64,000 nt of DNA from Flavobacterium cheniae. GTDB taxonomy: Bacteria; Bacteroidota; Bacteroidia; Flavobacteriales; Flavobacteriaceae. The notes beneath the pieces were generated by a model. It searched no databases, had not been told where the DNA came from, and saw nothing but the letters and a program-made list of their open reading frames with translations. Location: contig NZ_SNZC01000004.1 in assembly GCF_004363695.1 (NCBI RefSeq), forward strand, positions 1-64,000, written 5' to 3'. The position numbers and the translations under genes were made by a program. Shown here in pieces: positions 44,793 through 53,790 of this stretch (positions are counted from its first letter, which is position 1; every line of letters begins with the position of its first letter).

Positions 44793-47700
44793 TGCCCTTT
44801 GGTTCTTGCCAAATAATTATTGTCGTACATCGTCTCACATTGCACTCCTGGGAAATAATACTTTCCTAAATAAGTGGCATTTAACAACATGGTAAACGTT
44901 TTGGTTTCACCAGCTCTGATCCCGAAATAGAATTGCGTTCTGTCATCGCGAATATCTATGTAATCGGCTTTGTTTTCGGCATAACTTCCAAAATCGGTAT
45001 AACGTGAATTCATAATTTCAAATCCAGAAGGAACAATTTGCGAAAGTGCTACATTTTCTAATGTTTCATCCGACTGATTTCTAATAGTTACTTGCGCCAC
45101 GATTTCTGTTCCTTGTTTTACAGAACTTAAATTCAAAACAGTTCCTTTTCTATCTTTATAAACTACCGAAGTTGAGAAGTTTTTCTGAATTTCTTTTTCT
45201 TGTCCAACAGGTAAAATTCCACTATTTAATACACGAACATAAAGTGTTCCGCTGTTTTTATTTTGTATCGTTACCGAATTCGAACCTTGTTTCGCTGCTA
45301 AATTTCTATCCACAAATGATTTTTTAGAACTAACTGTTTCCGATTTTCCAGCTATAGAATACGTTATATTCACACCTTTTCCACCATTTTTAAGCGCGAA
45401 TTTTGACATAGCATACAATCCAAAAGCAGTGGTTTGTGTACTCATATAACGATTAGAAGATAAATCTTTTGCTAATTTGTTTGCCATTTCATACGCTTTC
45501 GTTTTGTTATCTACCAAAATGTAGGTTTCTAAAACCATAGCTCTATTTCTTTCTTCCGAACCATAGTAATAATCTGCATATCGTTTATCTTCTTGCGTAG
45601 TTGTTGTTCCTATCAAAGATAACGCGGCTTTCTTTTGACCAGCTAAAGCATAAGCGGCAGCTAATCGTAATTTGGATTCGTTTGAGATTCCGGTGGTTTC
45701 TCTTAATCTGTTCATTGAACCCATATCAGCTGAACCAGCTAATGCTAATGTGTATAAACGATACGCTTGCGCAAAGTCATTGCGATATTGCACGTTGAAT
45801 CGCCATTTTTTAGCTTCGGATTGTTGGAACGAAATCCACTTGTTTTTAAATCCGATTGGTAAAACATACCCTTTTTTCTCTGCTTCAATTAAGAAATGTC
45901 CCGCATAAGAAGTTGCCCAATCATCTACATAATTATTTCCTTGCCAATAACTCAATCCACCATTTGATAGTTGGAAATTGCCCAATTTTTGAATTCCAGC
46001 ATTGATATTTCGTTGAATTTCTGCTTTTTTGTTCGCATCAACATCCATAATATCCGCCAAATACAATTGTGGAAATACAGCCGAAGTCGTTTGCTCCACA
46101 CAACCATGTGGATATTGAATCAAATAACTCAATCGCCCATTAAAATTAATAGTTGGAAAAGACGAAACTTCTAATCTTGCTTTATTACTTCCTGCAACTC
46201 CAAATGTTTTCCAATTGATTGTTTTGGAACCGTTTGCCGGAATTACCATGTCCACATAATCATTGGTAATAGGATTTGGATTAGTAATATCAACTTCAAC
46301 TGCATAGGTCGATTTTTCTTTTCCTGAAGTTGCAATGACTTCAATTTTCCCTATTCCTGTTGCGCTTCCAACTTCTAAATTAAAATACACTACTTTTTCA
46401 TCTGGCGAACTGAAACTTACATTTTGAGTTGCATTTCCAATAATTCGTACTCCGTTATTTGTTTTTAATTGCACATTAACATTTTTCACTTGGCTTTCCA
46501 TTGCGAAAACGGTTACTGGCAACATAATTCTTTCGTTTGGAGAAATTTTTCTTGGCACTGAAGCTAAAACCATAACAGGTTTTCTAACAAACGAAGTTTT
46601 TTCTACACTTCCGTAAGCACTAGTTTTGGCATCACCAGCAACAACCATTGCTCGTACAGAACCAACATAATTTGGTAAGGTAATCGTATGTGATTTGGTT
46701 TGTCCTTTTTCTAATTTAAATGGTCCTAAATAAATGACAACTGGTTTAAATCGATTCGCTTTTTTGGCATTTCCTCCTGCTAAATCTTGGTCACCACCAA
46801 TACTAAAAATCTGGTTGATTTTTCCACCATAAGCACCAATTACATCATCGTAAACATCCCAAGTTTTTACGCCAAGCGCTTGTCTGGAATAGAATTTTTC
46901 CCATGCATTTGGTGTTTTAAATCGGGTTAAATCTAATAAACCGTCATCTACAACTGCTATGGTGTAGGTCATTTCTTTACCTGATTTTTCACTTACTTTT
47001 ACGATAGTTTTTTGTTCCGGTTTTAACACCGCAGGAATTGATACTTCCGGCTCTAAAACGGTATTTTTGTTGATTACTTCTACTGGCAAAATTCCGTACA
47101 TTCTAATTGGCGTATCGTTTATCGTAGAAGCATGTGGCTTCAACAAGGATATATGGAAATACACATTTGGCGCCATATCACCCGTGATAGGAACTTCCAC
47201 TTGTGTTTCTCCTTTTTTAGTGGTTGCCCAAAGTGTTTTAATAACTTTCGAACCGTTTTCAATCGAAATTAAAGCTCTTCCGCCTTCACTTGACGGGAAA
47301 GAAACGATAGCGTTTTCTCCAACATTGTATTTCTCTTTGTTGGTGGTAAATACTAACATATTTGCTGTTTCGCTGCTTCCTTGACGCGATTTTCCTGACC
47401 AATATGGCCAATCGATATAAGACGTTAAACTTGTTGCATGACCATCATAAGTATCTTCTACTCGAATTAAATATCTTCCCCAATCTGCTTCTGGAATTTT
47501 AAATTGAACACTTGCTTTTCCTGAGGCATCAGTTGAAACCACATAATTTCTGTAAGCTGTTGTTACTTCCGAAGAATTGTATTGTGATAAATCATCTCCA
47601 TCAGAATTCCACCACCAACGCCATTCTACTTTATATACACGAACCGTTAAATTTCTAACTGATTTTGGTTTACCCAATTCATCTAAAGTCACAATATCAT

Positions 47701-50263
47701 AGCGATTTACTTTATCAGTTTCTAATAAGCCGTATTTGTTTGGTTCTGGAGCTTTTATTCCAACGTAAGTTTTATACGGAGAATACGTTGCTGTAGCTAC
47801 ATCGGTACTAAAATCACCACCATTTTCAAAGGCTTTTGTTTGGAAAACCATTTTCAGTTTTCCTGGTGCTTGACTTGTGATTTTAGGTTGAATCGCAACT
47901 TTCGCTTTTCCTAAATCATTGACTTTTCCTGAAAAAACGTTTACTTCTTCTGTATAAAATTTACGCACTTCATCATCAAAATCATATTTTTCATACTTTT
48001 TGAAAACAGTTTGTTGTTCCAAGAATTTAGCTTGCATTTCTACTTTCAGATTTTTTGCAACCGCTCCATGCAACCAAGCTACTTCAACTTCGCCACCGTT
48101 TAATCTATTACCCGAAAGTTGTTTATCAGCAAAACTATTTTTAATTTTTAAACGATTTGGTTTGATGGTTTCAATCTTGATGCTTTTGTAAAAATGTACC
48201 CCACCGACAGAAATTTTTACTTCCCAATTTCCTGTTGGGTCGTTATCTTTTGTGGCTAATTTGAATTTATAATGGTTTAAACTGTTATATTTTTGGACCA
48301 TTTGGTAACGCATTTTTCCTTGCGGATCGCTTAACTTAAACGTAATTGGGTGTGATTTTTCTAATTTGCTTTCCACATCATTCAACATGAAAGCCAAATG
48401 CAAAGTATCGCCTGGACGCCAAACACCTCTTTCTCCATAAATAAATCCCTTTAAGCCTTTTTGTAATTCTTCGCCACCGACATCAAAATTACTAACAGAC
48501 AATGATTGTCCTTCATCTAATTTCACATAAGTTGTGTTTTTGTCTTTGGTAACAATCGCAAAAAAGGCATATTTTTTCAACTCGGTTTTTGCTATTCCTT
48601 CACTATCGGTTGTGATAGTTCCTAAGAGTTGTTGTTGGAAATTATACAATTCAATTTTTGCTGATGCAACAGGCTGCGTTGAAACAATATTATTCACGGC
48701 AAAAACATACGAACCGTTTCCGCCACGTTTTGCTATAACTCCTAAGTCGGAAGCAATAACATTCGTAAAAATAGTGTTGTTGTAATAGTACGAATCGGTA
48801 CACGGATCTTCTCTTTCGTACCAATCATAGCCTTCGTAATAGTAATCGTCGTAATAATCTTGACTACTTCTTACTTCATCGTCTTGTTCTTCCTCTTCCT
48901 CATTTCCTTCATCAACGTAAGCCGAAGTACATTTGTAAAGCGAATATTTGCGTTTATACGATATTTCAACGCGATAAATGGCACCAGGATTTGGTGTGAT
49001 TATTTTAGATAAATCAATTGCATATGCATTCCATTTGCTGGAATTTTGCAATTTATTTTTATTTAACGCAATGGTTTTCTTAACTATAGGTTGAGCTACT
49101 TTTCTTAGATTTTGACTTCCGTTTAACTCGTTATCTTGCAGGAATTGAAGAATGTTGTCTTTGTAAATTTGGTACACTTTTACATCAACTGCGCTCAGAT
49201 TTACCGATTCAAAATTGATTTTTAAGTTGTTAGAACTTGGCAAAATAGTTCCGCTTTTTATGAAACGAACTCCAGGTTTTACTTGTTCGAACGTAACTTT
49301 TTCGGAAAAATTTTGTTTCATTTTAAAGCCGTCTTCGCTTTCAATTCCTTGAAAAACTTCTACTAAAAGTTCGCCTTTTAAAGGTTCGTTGAAAAATACT
49401 TTCAATAAATTTCCTGCTGTTGCAAAACGTAAATTAAGAGCCGATTCAACTTGCACTAAACCAGAAAAATCTTGATCTCTGTTTAATGGGTCAGAAAAGT
49501 TTAATAATAAGACTTGATTGTTGTCTTTCTCAACTTCAGCCGAAACTATTTTAAAATTACTTTTTCCAGGAATATCGTAGAGCATTTCGCCTTTTTGGTC
49601 GATATCAAAAGGAGTTCCATCCCATGAAATTTTAATTTTAGTGTCTTCGACTTCTCTTTTAATGCTATCAATTATAAATTTGTATTCTTTTTTGTTGCTT
49701 AACTCTTTGACAAACTTAATTTTTACCGCTTTATCTTCTTGATTAACAGAAATAAGTTTTTTAGCAGTTTCAAAATCCAAATCATCACTCGATGTGATGA
49801 CTCCGTTTAAATATTGGTAATCTTTACTATACGATTGTAAGTCATTAGTCGTTACCATAAAATCTTGCTTTATGGTTTTAATCGTGAAGTTGAAATCTTT
49901 TAATTTGCTAGGAACATTCGTTAATTCCGACAAATGAAGCGTAACTTGATATTCTTTGTTTTGGTCTAATTTTTTTTCTGGAATAAACGCGATGGTGTTA
50001 TTAGAAAGCGCTACTACTTTTCCATCTACACTTGGGCTAATAGTAAACAAATTTTCATCTAACTCTTCGTTGGCTGTCCATTCTTTTTTATCAAATGCTA
50101 AAACTACTCTAATGTCGCTATTTGCCGAGACCAATCCTGAACTAAAGTTGAGGATATACGCTTTGAAAAGAGAGAAATCAGAATTGAAATCTTTAGCGCT
50201 TTTAGAGCACGACAAAGCTACAATCAATACAAATATCAATTGTAAAAAACGAGTTGTTTTCAT
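44768..50263 (-). CDS. Alpha-2-macroglobulin family lipoprotein
   Basis: An 1831-residue periplasmic lipoprotein (lipobox ALSC, Cys19). An MG/bait-type architecture is visible: many Ig-like MG domains, GFIYGERGVWRPGDTLHLAF (MG3-like), and the thioester motif in QYPHGCVEQTTSAVFPQLYL, where C-x-E-Q is intact. Bacterial A2Ms trap proteases that breach the outer membrane and are paired with PBP1C, which repairs peptidoglycan; the downstream overlapping pbpC matches this. Residues ~455-500 hold an acidic, Tyr/Asp-rich low-complexity insert (EEEEQDDEV, YYDDYYYEGYDWY) that is unusual. Confidence 0.93.
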   Translation of the reverse strand: MKTTRFLQLIFVLIVALSCSKSAKDFNSDFSLFKAYILNFSSGLVSANSDIRVVLAFDKKEWTANEELDENLFTISPSVDGKVVALSNNTIAFIPEKKLDQNKEYQVTLHLSELTNVPSKLKDFNFTIKTIKQDFMVTTNDLQSYSKDYQYLNGVITSSDDLDFETAKKLISVNQEDKAVKIKFVKELSNKKEYKFIIDSIKREVEDTKIKISWDGTPFDIDQKGEMLYDIPGKSNFKIVSAEVEKDNNQVLLLNFSDPLNRDQDFSGLVQVESALNLRFATAGNLLKVFFNEPLKGELLVEVFQGIESEDGFKMKQNFSEKVTFEQVKPGVRFIKSGTILPSSNNLKINFESVNLSAVDVKVYQIYKDNILQFLQDNELNGSQNLRKVAQPIVKKTIALNKNKLQNSSKWNAYAIDLSKIITPNPGAIYRVEISYKRKYSLYKCTSAYVDEGNEEEEEQDDEVRSSQDYYDDYYYEGYDWYEREDPCTDSYYYNNTIFTNVIASDLGVIAKRGGNGSYVFAVNNIVSTQPVASAKIELYNFQQQLLGTITTDSEGIAKTELKKYAFFAIVTKDKNTTYVKLDEGQSLSVSNFDVGGEELQKGLKGFIYGERGVWRPGDTLHLAFMLNDVESKLEKSHPITFKLSDPQGKMRYQMVQKYNSLNHYKFKLATKDNDPTGNWEVKISVGGVHFYKSIKIETIKPNRLKIKNSFADKQLSGNRLNGGEVEVAWLHGAVAKNLKVEMQAKFLEQQTVFKKYEKYDFDDEVRKFYTEEVNVFSGKVNDLGKAKVAIQPKITSQAPGKLKMVFQTKAFENGGDFSTDVATATYSPYKTYVGIKAPEPNKYGLLETDKVNRYDIVTLDELGKPKSVRNLTVRVYKVEWRWWWNSDGDDLSQYNSSEVTTAYRNYVVSTDASGKASVQFKIPEADWGRYLIRVEDTYDGHATSLTSYIDWPYWSGKSRQGSSETANMLVFTTNKEKYNVGENAIVSFPSSEGGRALISIENGSKVIKTLWATTKKGETQVEVPITGDMAPNVYFHISLLKPHASTINDTPIRMYGILPVEVINKNTVLEPEVSIPAVLKPEQKTIVKVSEKSGKEMTYTIAVVDDGLLDLTRFKTPNAWEKFYSRQALGVKTWDVYDDVIGAYGGKINQIFSIGGDQDLAGGNAKKANRFKPVVIYLGPFKLEKGQTKSHTITLPNYVGSVRAMVVAGDAKTSAYGSVEKTSFVRKPVMVLASVPRKISPNERIMLPVTVFAMESQVKNVNVQLKTNNGVRIIGNATQNVSFSSPDEKVVYFNLEVGSATGIGKIEVIATSGKEKSTYAVEVDITNPNPITNDYVDMVIPANGSKTINWKTFGVAGSNKARLEVSSFPTINFNGRLSYLIQYPHGCVEQTTSAVFPQLYLADIMDVDANKKAEIQRNINAGIQKLGNFQLSNGGLSYWQGNNYVDDWATSYAGHFLIEAEKKGYVLPIGFKNKWISFQQSEAKKWRFNVQYRNDFAQAYRLYTLALAGSADMGSMNRLRETTGISNESKLRLAAAYALAGQKKAALSLIGTTTTQEDKRYADYYYGSEERNRAMVLETYILVDNKTKAYEMANKLAKDLSSNRYMSTQTTAFGLYAMSKFALKNGGKGVNITYSIAGKSETVSSKKSFVDRNLAAKQGSNSVTIQNKNSGTLYVRVLNSGILPVGQEKEIQKNFSTSVVYKDRKGTVLNLSSVKQGTEIVAQVTIRNQSDETLENVALSQIVPSGFEIMNSRYTDFGSYAENKADYIDIRDDRTQFYFGIRAGETKTFTMLLNATYLGKYYFPGVQCETMYDNNYLARTKGQWVQIVKE

Positions 50264-50377
50264 TTGGAAGGAGATTAGAGAGTTAGTTTGTTTTTGTTCT
50301 CAATTTAGCAACAACAAAAACCGTGCAAATTCTTACGTAAAGATAAAAATATTTTTAAATAAAATACTTACAAAAAT

Positions 50378-50818
50378 TTATCTCTTATTTTTAAAAAAAG
50401 CCTTCATCAAATCACCACATTCTTTTTCTAAAACGCCTGAAACTACTTGGGTTTTCGGGTGTAATTGCGTTCCCATTTTTTGAAAACCACGATTTTCATC
50501 GGAAGCACCAAAAACAATTTTAGAAATTTGGGACCAATACAAAGCGCCTGCACACATTTGGCAAGGTTCTAACGTTACGTACAAAGTACAATTTTTTAAA
50601 TATTTTCCGCCTATGAAATTCGCAGCACTGGTTATGGCTTGCATTTCGGCATGAGCGGTAACATCATGAAGCAATTCAGTTAAGTTATGAGTGCGAGCAA
50701 TTACTTTATTATCGATAACAATAACAGCTCCAACAGGAATTTCGCCTTTTTCAAAAGCTATTTCGGCTTCTTGTAAGGCTTTCTTCATAAAAAAGGCGTC
50801 GGTAAAAATATTCTCCAT
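50378..50818 (-). CDS. tadA: tRNA-specific adenosine deaminase-type nucleoside deaminase (TadA-like)
   Basis: A 146-residue zinc deaminase. HAEMQAI carries the zinc His and catalytic Glu, and TLEPCQMCAGALYWSQI the PCxxC zinc pair. PVGAVIVIDNKVIARTHN and FGASDENRGFQK are typical of TadA (A34-to-I34 editing of tRNA-Arg), although guanine-deaminase relatives look similar. It begins 42 bases from dxs in the opposite direction, with almost no untranslated leader. Confidence 0.85.
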   Translation of the reverse strand: MENIFTDAFFMKKALQEAEIAFEKGEIPVGAVIVIDNKVIARTHNLTELLHDVTAHAEMQAITSAANFIGGKYLKNCTLYVTLEPCQMCAGALYWSQISKIVFGASDENRGFQKMGTQLHPKTQVVSGVLEKECGDLMKAFFKNKR

Positions 50819-50823
50819 AAGTA

Positions 50824-50831
50824 CAAAAATA
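50824..50831 (-). promoter_or_regulatory. TAnnTTTG promoter element for tadA
   Basis: TATTTTTG on the minus strand ends 5 bases before the tadA ATG, implying a leaderless or nearly leaderless transcript. Confidence 0.55.
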
Positions 50832-50845
50832 CGATAACCAATTCT

Positions 50846-50853
50846 TACTTTTG
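50846..50853 (+). promoter_or_regulatory. TAnnTTTG promoter element for dxs
   Basis: TACTTTTG ends 7 bases before the dxs ATG at 50861, implying a nearly leaderless transcript. It lies 14 bases from the divergent tadA element. Confidence 0.6.
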
Positions 50854-50860
50854 TGCTGTG

Positions 50861-52636
50861 ATGGAAAATTTGCTTTCAAAAATTAACAATCCTACCGATT
50901 TAAGGAAACTTCCTGAAAATCAACTACCTCAATTAGCCAAAGAATTGAGAGACTTTATCATTGATATTGTTTCGAAGAAAGAAGGGCATTTGGGAGCCAG
51001 TTTGGGTGTTGTGGAATTAACGATTGCGCTACATTATGTTTTTAATACTCCAGAAGATTTATTGGTTTGGGATGTGGGTCATCAAGCTTACGGACATAAA
51101 ATCCTAACTGAAAGACGCGATATTTTTCATACAAACAGAGAATTGAACGGAATTTCAGGTTTTCCAAAGCGAAGTGAAAGTATTTATGATACGTTTGGTG
51201 TTGGACATTCCTCCACTTCGATTTCGGCTGCTTTAGGAATGGCATTGGCTTCGCAATTAAAAGGAGAAGTTGATAAACAACACATTGCGGTGATTGGAGA
51301 TGCTTCAATTGCGAGCGGAATGGCTTTTGAAGGTTTGAATCATGCTGGAGTTACCGATGCGAATTTATTGGTGATTTTAAATGATAATGCCATTGGAATT
51401 GACCCGAGTATTGGTGCTTTGAAGGATTATTTGACAGCCGTTAAAGAAGGTAAAAATCCAAAGCAAAATAACATCATTAAGTCTTTGAATTTTGATTATT
51501 CGGGACCGATTGATGGACATGATTTGCCAAAATTGATTTCGGAATTAGAACGATTAAAATCAGTAAAAGGTCCGAAATTCTTGCATGTGATAACTACCAA
51601 AGGCAAAGGATTACAATTAGCAGAAGAAGACCAAGTAAAATATCACGCTCCTGGAAAATTCGATGCCGAAACAGGCAAAATCCATCCAAAAGACGAATCG
51701 CATTTACCACCCAAATTTCAAGATGTTTTTGGACACACATTAGTGGAATTAGCAAAACAAAACGAAAAAATCATTGGAATTACTCCAGCAATGCCTACAG
51801 GAAGTTCAATGACTTACATGATGGAAGCTTTTCCAAAACGAGCTTTTGACGTTGGAATTGCAGAACAACACGCCGTTACTTTAGCTGCAGGAATGGCTAC
51901 GCAAGGAATGGTTGTTTTTTGTAATATTTATTCAACTTTTTTACAACGTGCTTATGATCAAGTAATTCATGATGTTGCTTTACAAAATTTACCTGTTATT
52001 TTTTGTTTGGACAGAGCAGGATTGGTTGGTGAAGATGGTGCAACACATCACGGAGTTTTTGATATTGCCTATTTGAATTGTATTCCTAATATGATTATTG
52101 CAGCTCCGAAAGATGAAATCGAGTTGCGAAATATTATGTTTACGGCTTCGGAAGGTTTAAATCATCCAATTGCAATTCGTTATCCGAGAGGAAGAGGTGA
52201 AAATCTGAATTGGGAACAACCTTTTGAGAAAATGGAAATCGGAAAGATAAGAGAACTTCAAAAAGGAAATAAAGTTGCTGTTTTATCCACTGGAACCATT
52301 GGAGATAATGTAACGAAAGTTTTGACCGAAGTAGAAAATTCAGCATTATTTTCACATTATCATTTTCCTTTTATAAAACCATTAGATATAGATGCTGTAA
52401 AATCTATTATTAATTCTCACGACCACATTATTACTATTGAAGACGGAGTGATTACTGGTGGTTTTGGAGAACAAATCTGTGCAATTATTGCGACAAATAA
52501 TTTAAATAAATCAATAATCAATCTTGGAATTCCTGATTCATTCATAGAACATGGAACAGTTTTTGAGTTACAACAACTTTGCAAAATCGACGTTAATCAT
52601 TTAAAACAATTATTTAATACTTATTCAGATGTTTAA
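50861..52636 (+). CDS. dxs: 1-deoxy-D-xylulose-5-phosphate synthase
   Basis: A 591-residue thiamine-diphosphate enzyme that condenses pyruvate and glyceraldehyde-3-phosphate to DXP. EGHLGASLGVVELTIAL and VWDVGHQAYGHKIL are N-terminal signatures. The ThDP motif reads GDASIASGMAFEGLNHAG followed by LNDN, with Ala in place of the usual Gly of GDG. IAEQHAVTLAAGMA contains the catalytic Glu, and DRAGLVGEDGATHHG is diagnostic for DXS rather than transketolase. A GTG one codon earlier is possible. Its last 8 bases overlap the DUF3078 gene. With a mevalonate pathway nearby, DXP is probably for thiamine and pyridoxal phosphate synthesis (inference). Confidence 0.93.
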   Translation: MENLLSKINNPTDLRKLPENQLPQLAKELRDFIIDIVSKKEGHLGASLGVVELTIALHYVFNTPEDLLVWDVGHQAYGHKILTERRDIFHTNRELNGISGFPKRSESIYDTFGVGHSSTSISAALGMALASQLKGEVDKQHIAVIGDASIASGMAFEGLNHAGVTDANLLVILNDNAIGIDPSIGALKDYLTAVKEGKNPKQNNIIKSLNFDYSGPIDGHDLPKLISELERLKSVKGPKFLHVITTKGKGLQLAEEDQVKYHAPGKFDAETGKIHPKDESHLPPKFQDVFGHTLVELAKQNEKIIGITPAMPTGSSMTYMMEAFPKRAFDVGIAEQHAVTLAAGMATQGMVVFCNIYSTFLQRAYDQVIHDVALQNLPVIFCLDRAGLVGEDGATHHGVFDIAYLNCIPNMIIAAPKDEIELRNIMFTASEGLNHPIAIRYPRGRGENLNWEQPFEKMEIGKIRELQKGNKVAVLSTGTIGDNVTKVLTEVENSALFSHYHFPFIKPLDIDAVKSIINSHDHIITIEDGVITGGFGEQICAIIATNNLNKSIINLGIPDSFIEHGTVFELQQLCKIDVNHLKQLFNTYSDV

Positions 52637-53570
52637 AAAAGCCTACCTTTTTGGACTATTTTTTATTTGCTTACAATCTTCAGCACAAATTATTAGAACA
52701 CAATTACCAGACTCAACATCAAATTGGTCAAAAGAAAATATTGTCGGATTAGATATTTCACAAATAACTTTTGTGAATTGGAATGCTGGAGGGAATAATT
52801 CTGTTTCAGGTTTATTAAAAGGGCAATTTATTAGAACATACACAAATAAAAATTTAGTTTGGAAAAACGAATTGATTGCTCGATACGGAATTAACAAGCA
52901 AGAAAAACAAGATGTTAGGAAAACTGACGATCAATTCCAATTAAACTCAACATTTGGTTTTAGAACAGATACAATTTCTAACTGGTATTACGCTGGAAAA
53001 TTTAATTTTAATACACAGTTTGCTAATGGTTACGCCTATCCAAATACTGATTTAGCAATTTCGAAACCATTTGCACCCGCTTATGCATTTTTAGGTATTG
53101 GAGCCGAATATTCGAGAAAAGATTTGAATCTGAACTTGTATCTTTCTCCTTTAACACAAAAGACAACTATGGTTTTTGATCAAAGATTAGCCAATCAAGG
53201 TGCTTTTGGGGTTGAAAAAGCAATTTATGATGAATTCGGAAATTTAGTAAGAGAAGGTAAAAATGTTAGAAATGAAACGGGTATCTTGGTTACCAATCAG
53301 TGGAAAAAAGAAGTGTTTAAAAACATCAATTTTGAGCACAGAATTGCTTTGTATACAGATTATATAAATAATTTTGGAAATATAGATGTAGATTGGCAAT
53401 TGCAACTAGATATGACAGTAAATCAGTATGTTAAAGCTAATATTGGAACACATATTGTTTATGATGATGATATTAAATCGAAAGAAGAAGAAAGTGGTGT
53501 TCAAGTTATTAAAGGACCTAAGGTTCAGTTAAAACAATTACTTGGAGTAGGAGTGGTTTATCAGTTTTAA
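52629..53570 (+). CDS. DUF3078 domain-containing outer-membrane-type protein
   Basis: A 313-residue exported protein (signal peptide MFKKAYLFGLFFICLQSSAQ). It starts inside the last 8 bases of dxs. The mature part opens WSKENIVGLDISQITFVNWN then AGGNNSVSGL, the hallmark of the DUF3078 family, followed by strand-rich sequence (LVWKNELIARYGINK, WYYAGKFNFNTQF) ending in Phe (GVGVVYQF), consistent with a small outer-membrane barrel. Function unknown. Coupling to dxs is probably positional rather than metabolic. Confidence 0.87.
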   Translation: MFKKAYLFGLFFICLQSSAQIIRTQLPDSTSNWSKENIVGLDISQITFVNWNAGGNNSVSGLLKGQFIRTYTNKNLVWKNELIARYGINKQEKQDVRKTDDQFQLNSTFGFRTDTISNWYYAGKFNFNTQFANGYAYPNTDLAISKPFAPAYAFLGIGAEYSRKDLNLNLYLSPLTQKTTMVFDQRLANQGAFGVEKAIYDEFGNLVREGKNVRNETGILVTNQWKKEVFKNINFEHRIALYTDYINNFGNIDVDWQLQLDMTVNQYVKANIGTHIVYDDDIKSKEEESGVQVIKGPKVQLKQLLGVGVVYQF

Positions 53571-53613
53571 TGAAATTATTTTCTTTTTTGTTTGATTTAT
53601 ATATACGAATATC

Positions 53614-53621
53614 TATATTTG
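53614..53621 (+). promoter_or_regulatory. TAnnTTTG promoter element for tRNA-Leu
   Basis: TATATTTG ends 13 bases before the tRNA. A TTG at 53592-53594 lies 19 bases upstream as a possible -33 element. Confidence 0.6.
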
Positions 53622-53634
53622 CACTCCAATTGTC

Positions 53635-53716
53635 GCGGGTATGGTGAAATTGGTAGACACGCCAGACTTAGGATCTGGTGCCGCAAGGTGTGAAGGTTCG
53701 AGTCCTTTTACCCGCA
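53635..53716 (+). tRNA. tRNA-Leu (anticodon TAG)
   Basis: An 82-base cloverleaf. The acceptor arms GCGGGTA and TACCCGC pair fully. The anticodon stem CCAGA/TCTGG encloses CTTAGGA with anticodon TAG. A long variable arm (TGCCGCAAGGTGT) marks a class II tRNA, and the T arm has GGTTCGAGTCC. The discriminator base is A. CCA is not encoded; the next bases are CAA. Confidence 0.96.
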
Positions 53717-53717
53717 C

Positions 53718-53748
53718 AAAAAGCTCTAACGAAAGTTGGAGCTTTTTT
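53718..53748 (+). terminator. Terminator after tRNA-Leu
   Basis: AAAAGCTCTAAC and GTTGGAGCTTTT pair (one G-T) around GAAA, followed by a T run. Confidence 0.85.
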
Positions 53749-53790
53749 ATTTTAAAATAACTACTTTTATTTAAAATTAAAACAAATCAT

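Noticed and set aside
43659-48785. Several plus-strand frames opposite pbpC and the macroglobulin
   Set aside because: Mirror images of real genes; their composition follows the antisense of conserved motifs.
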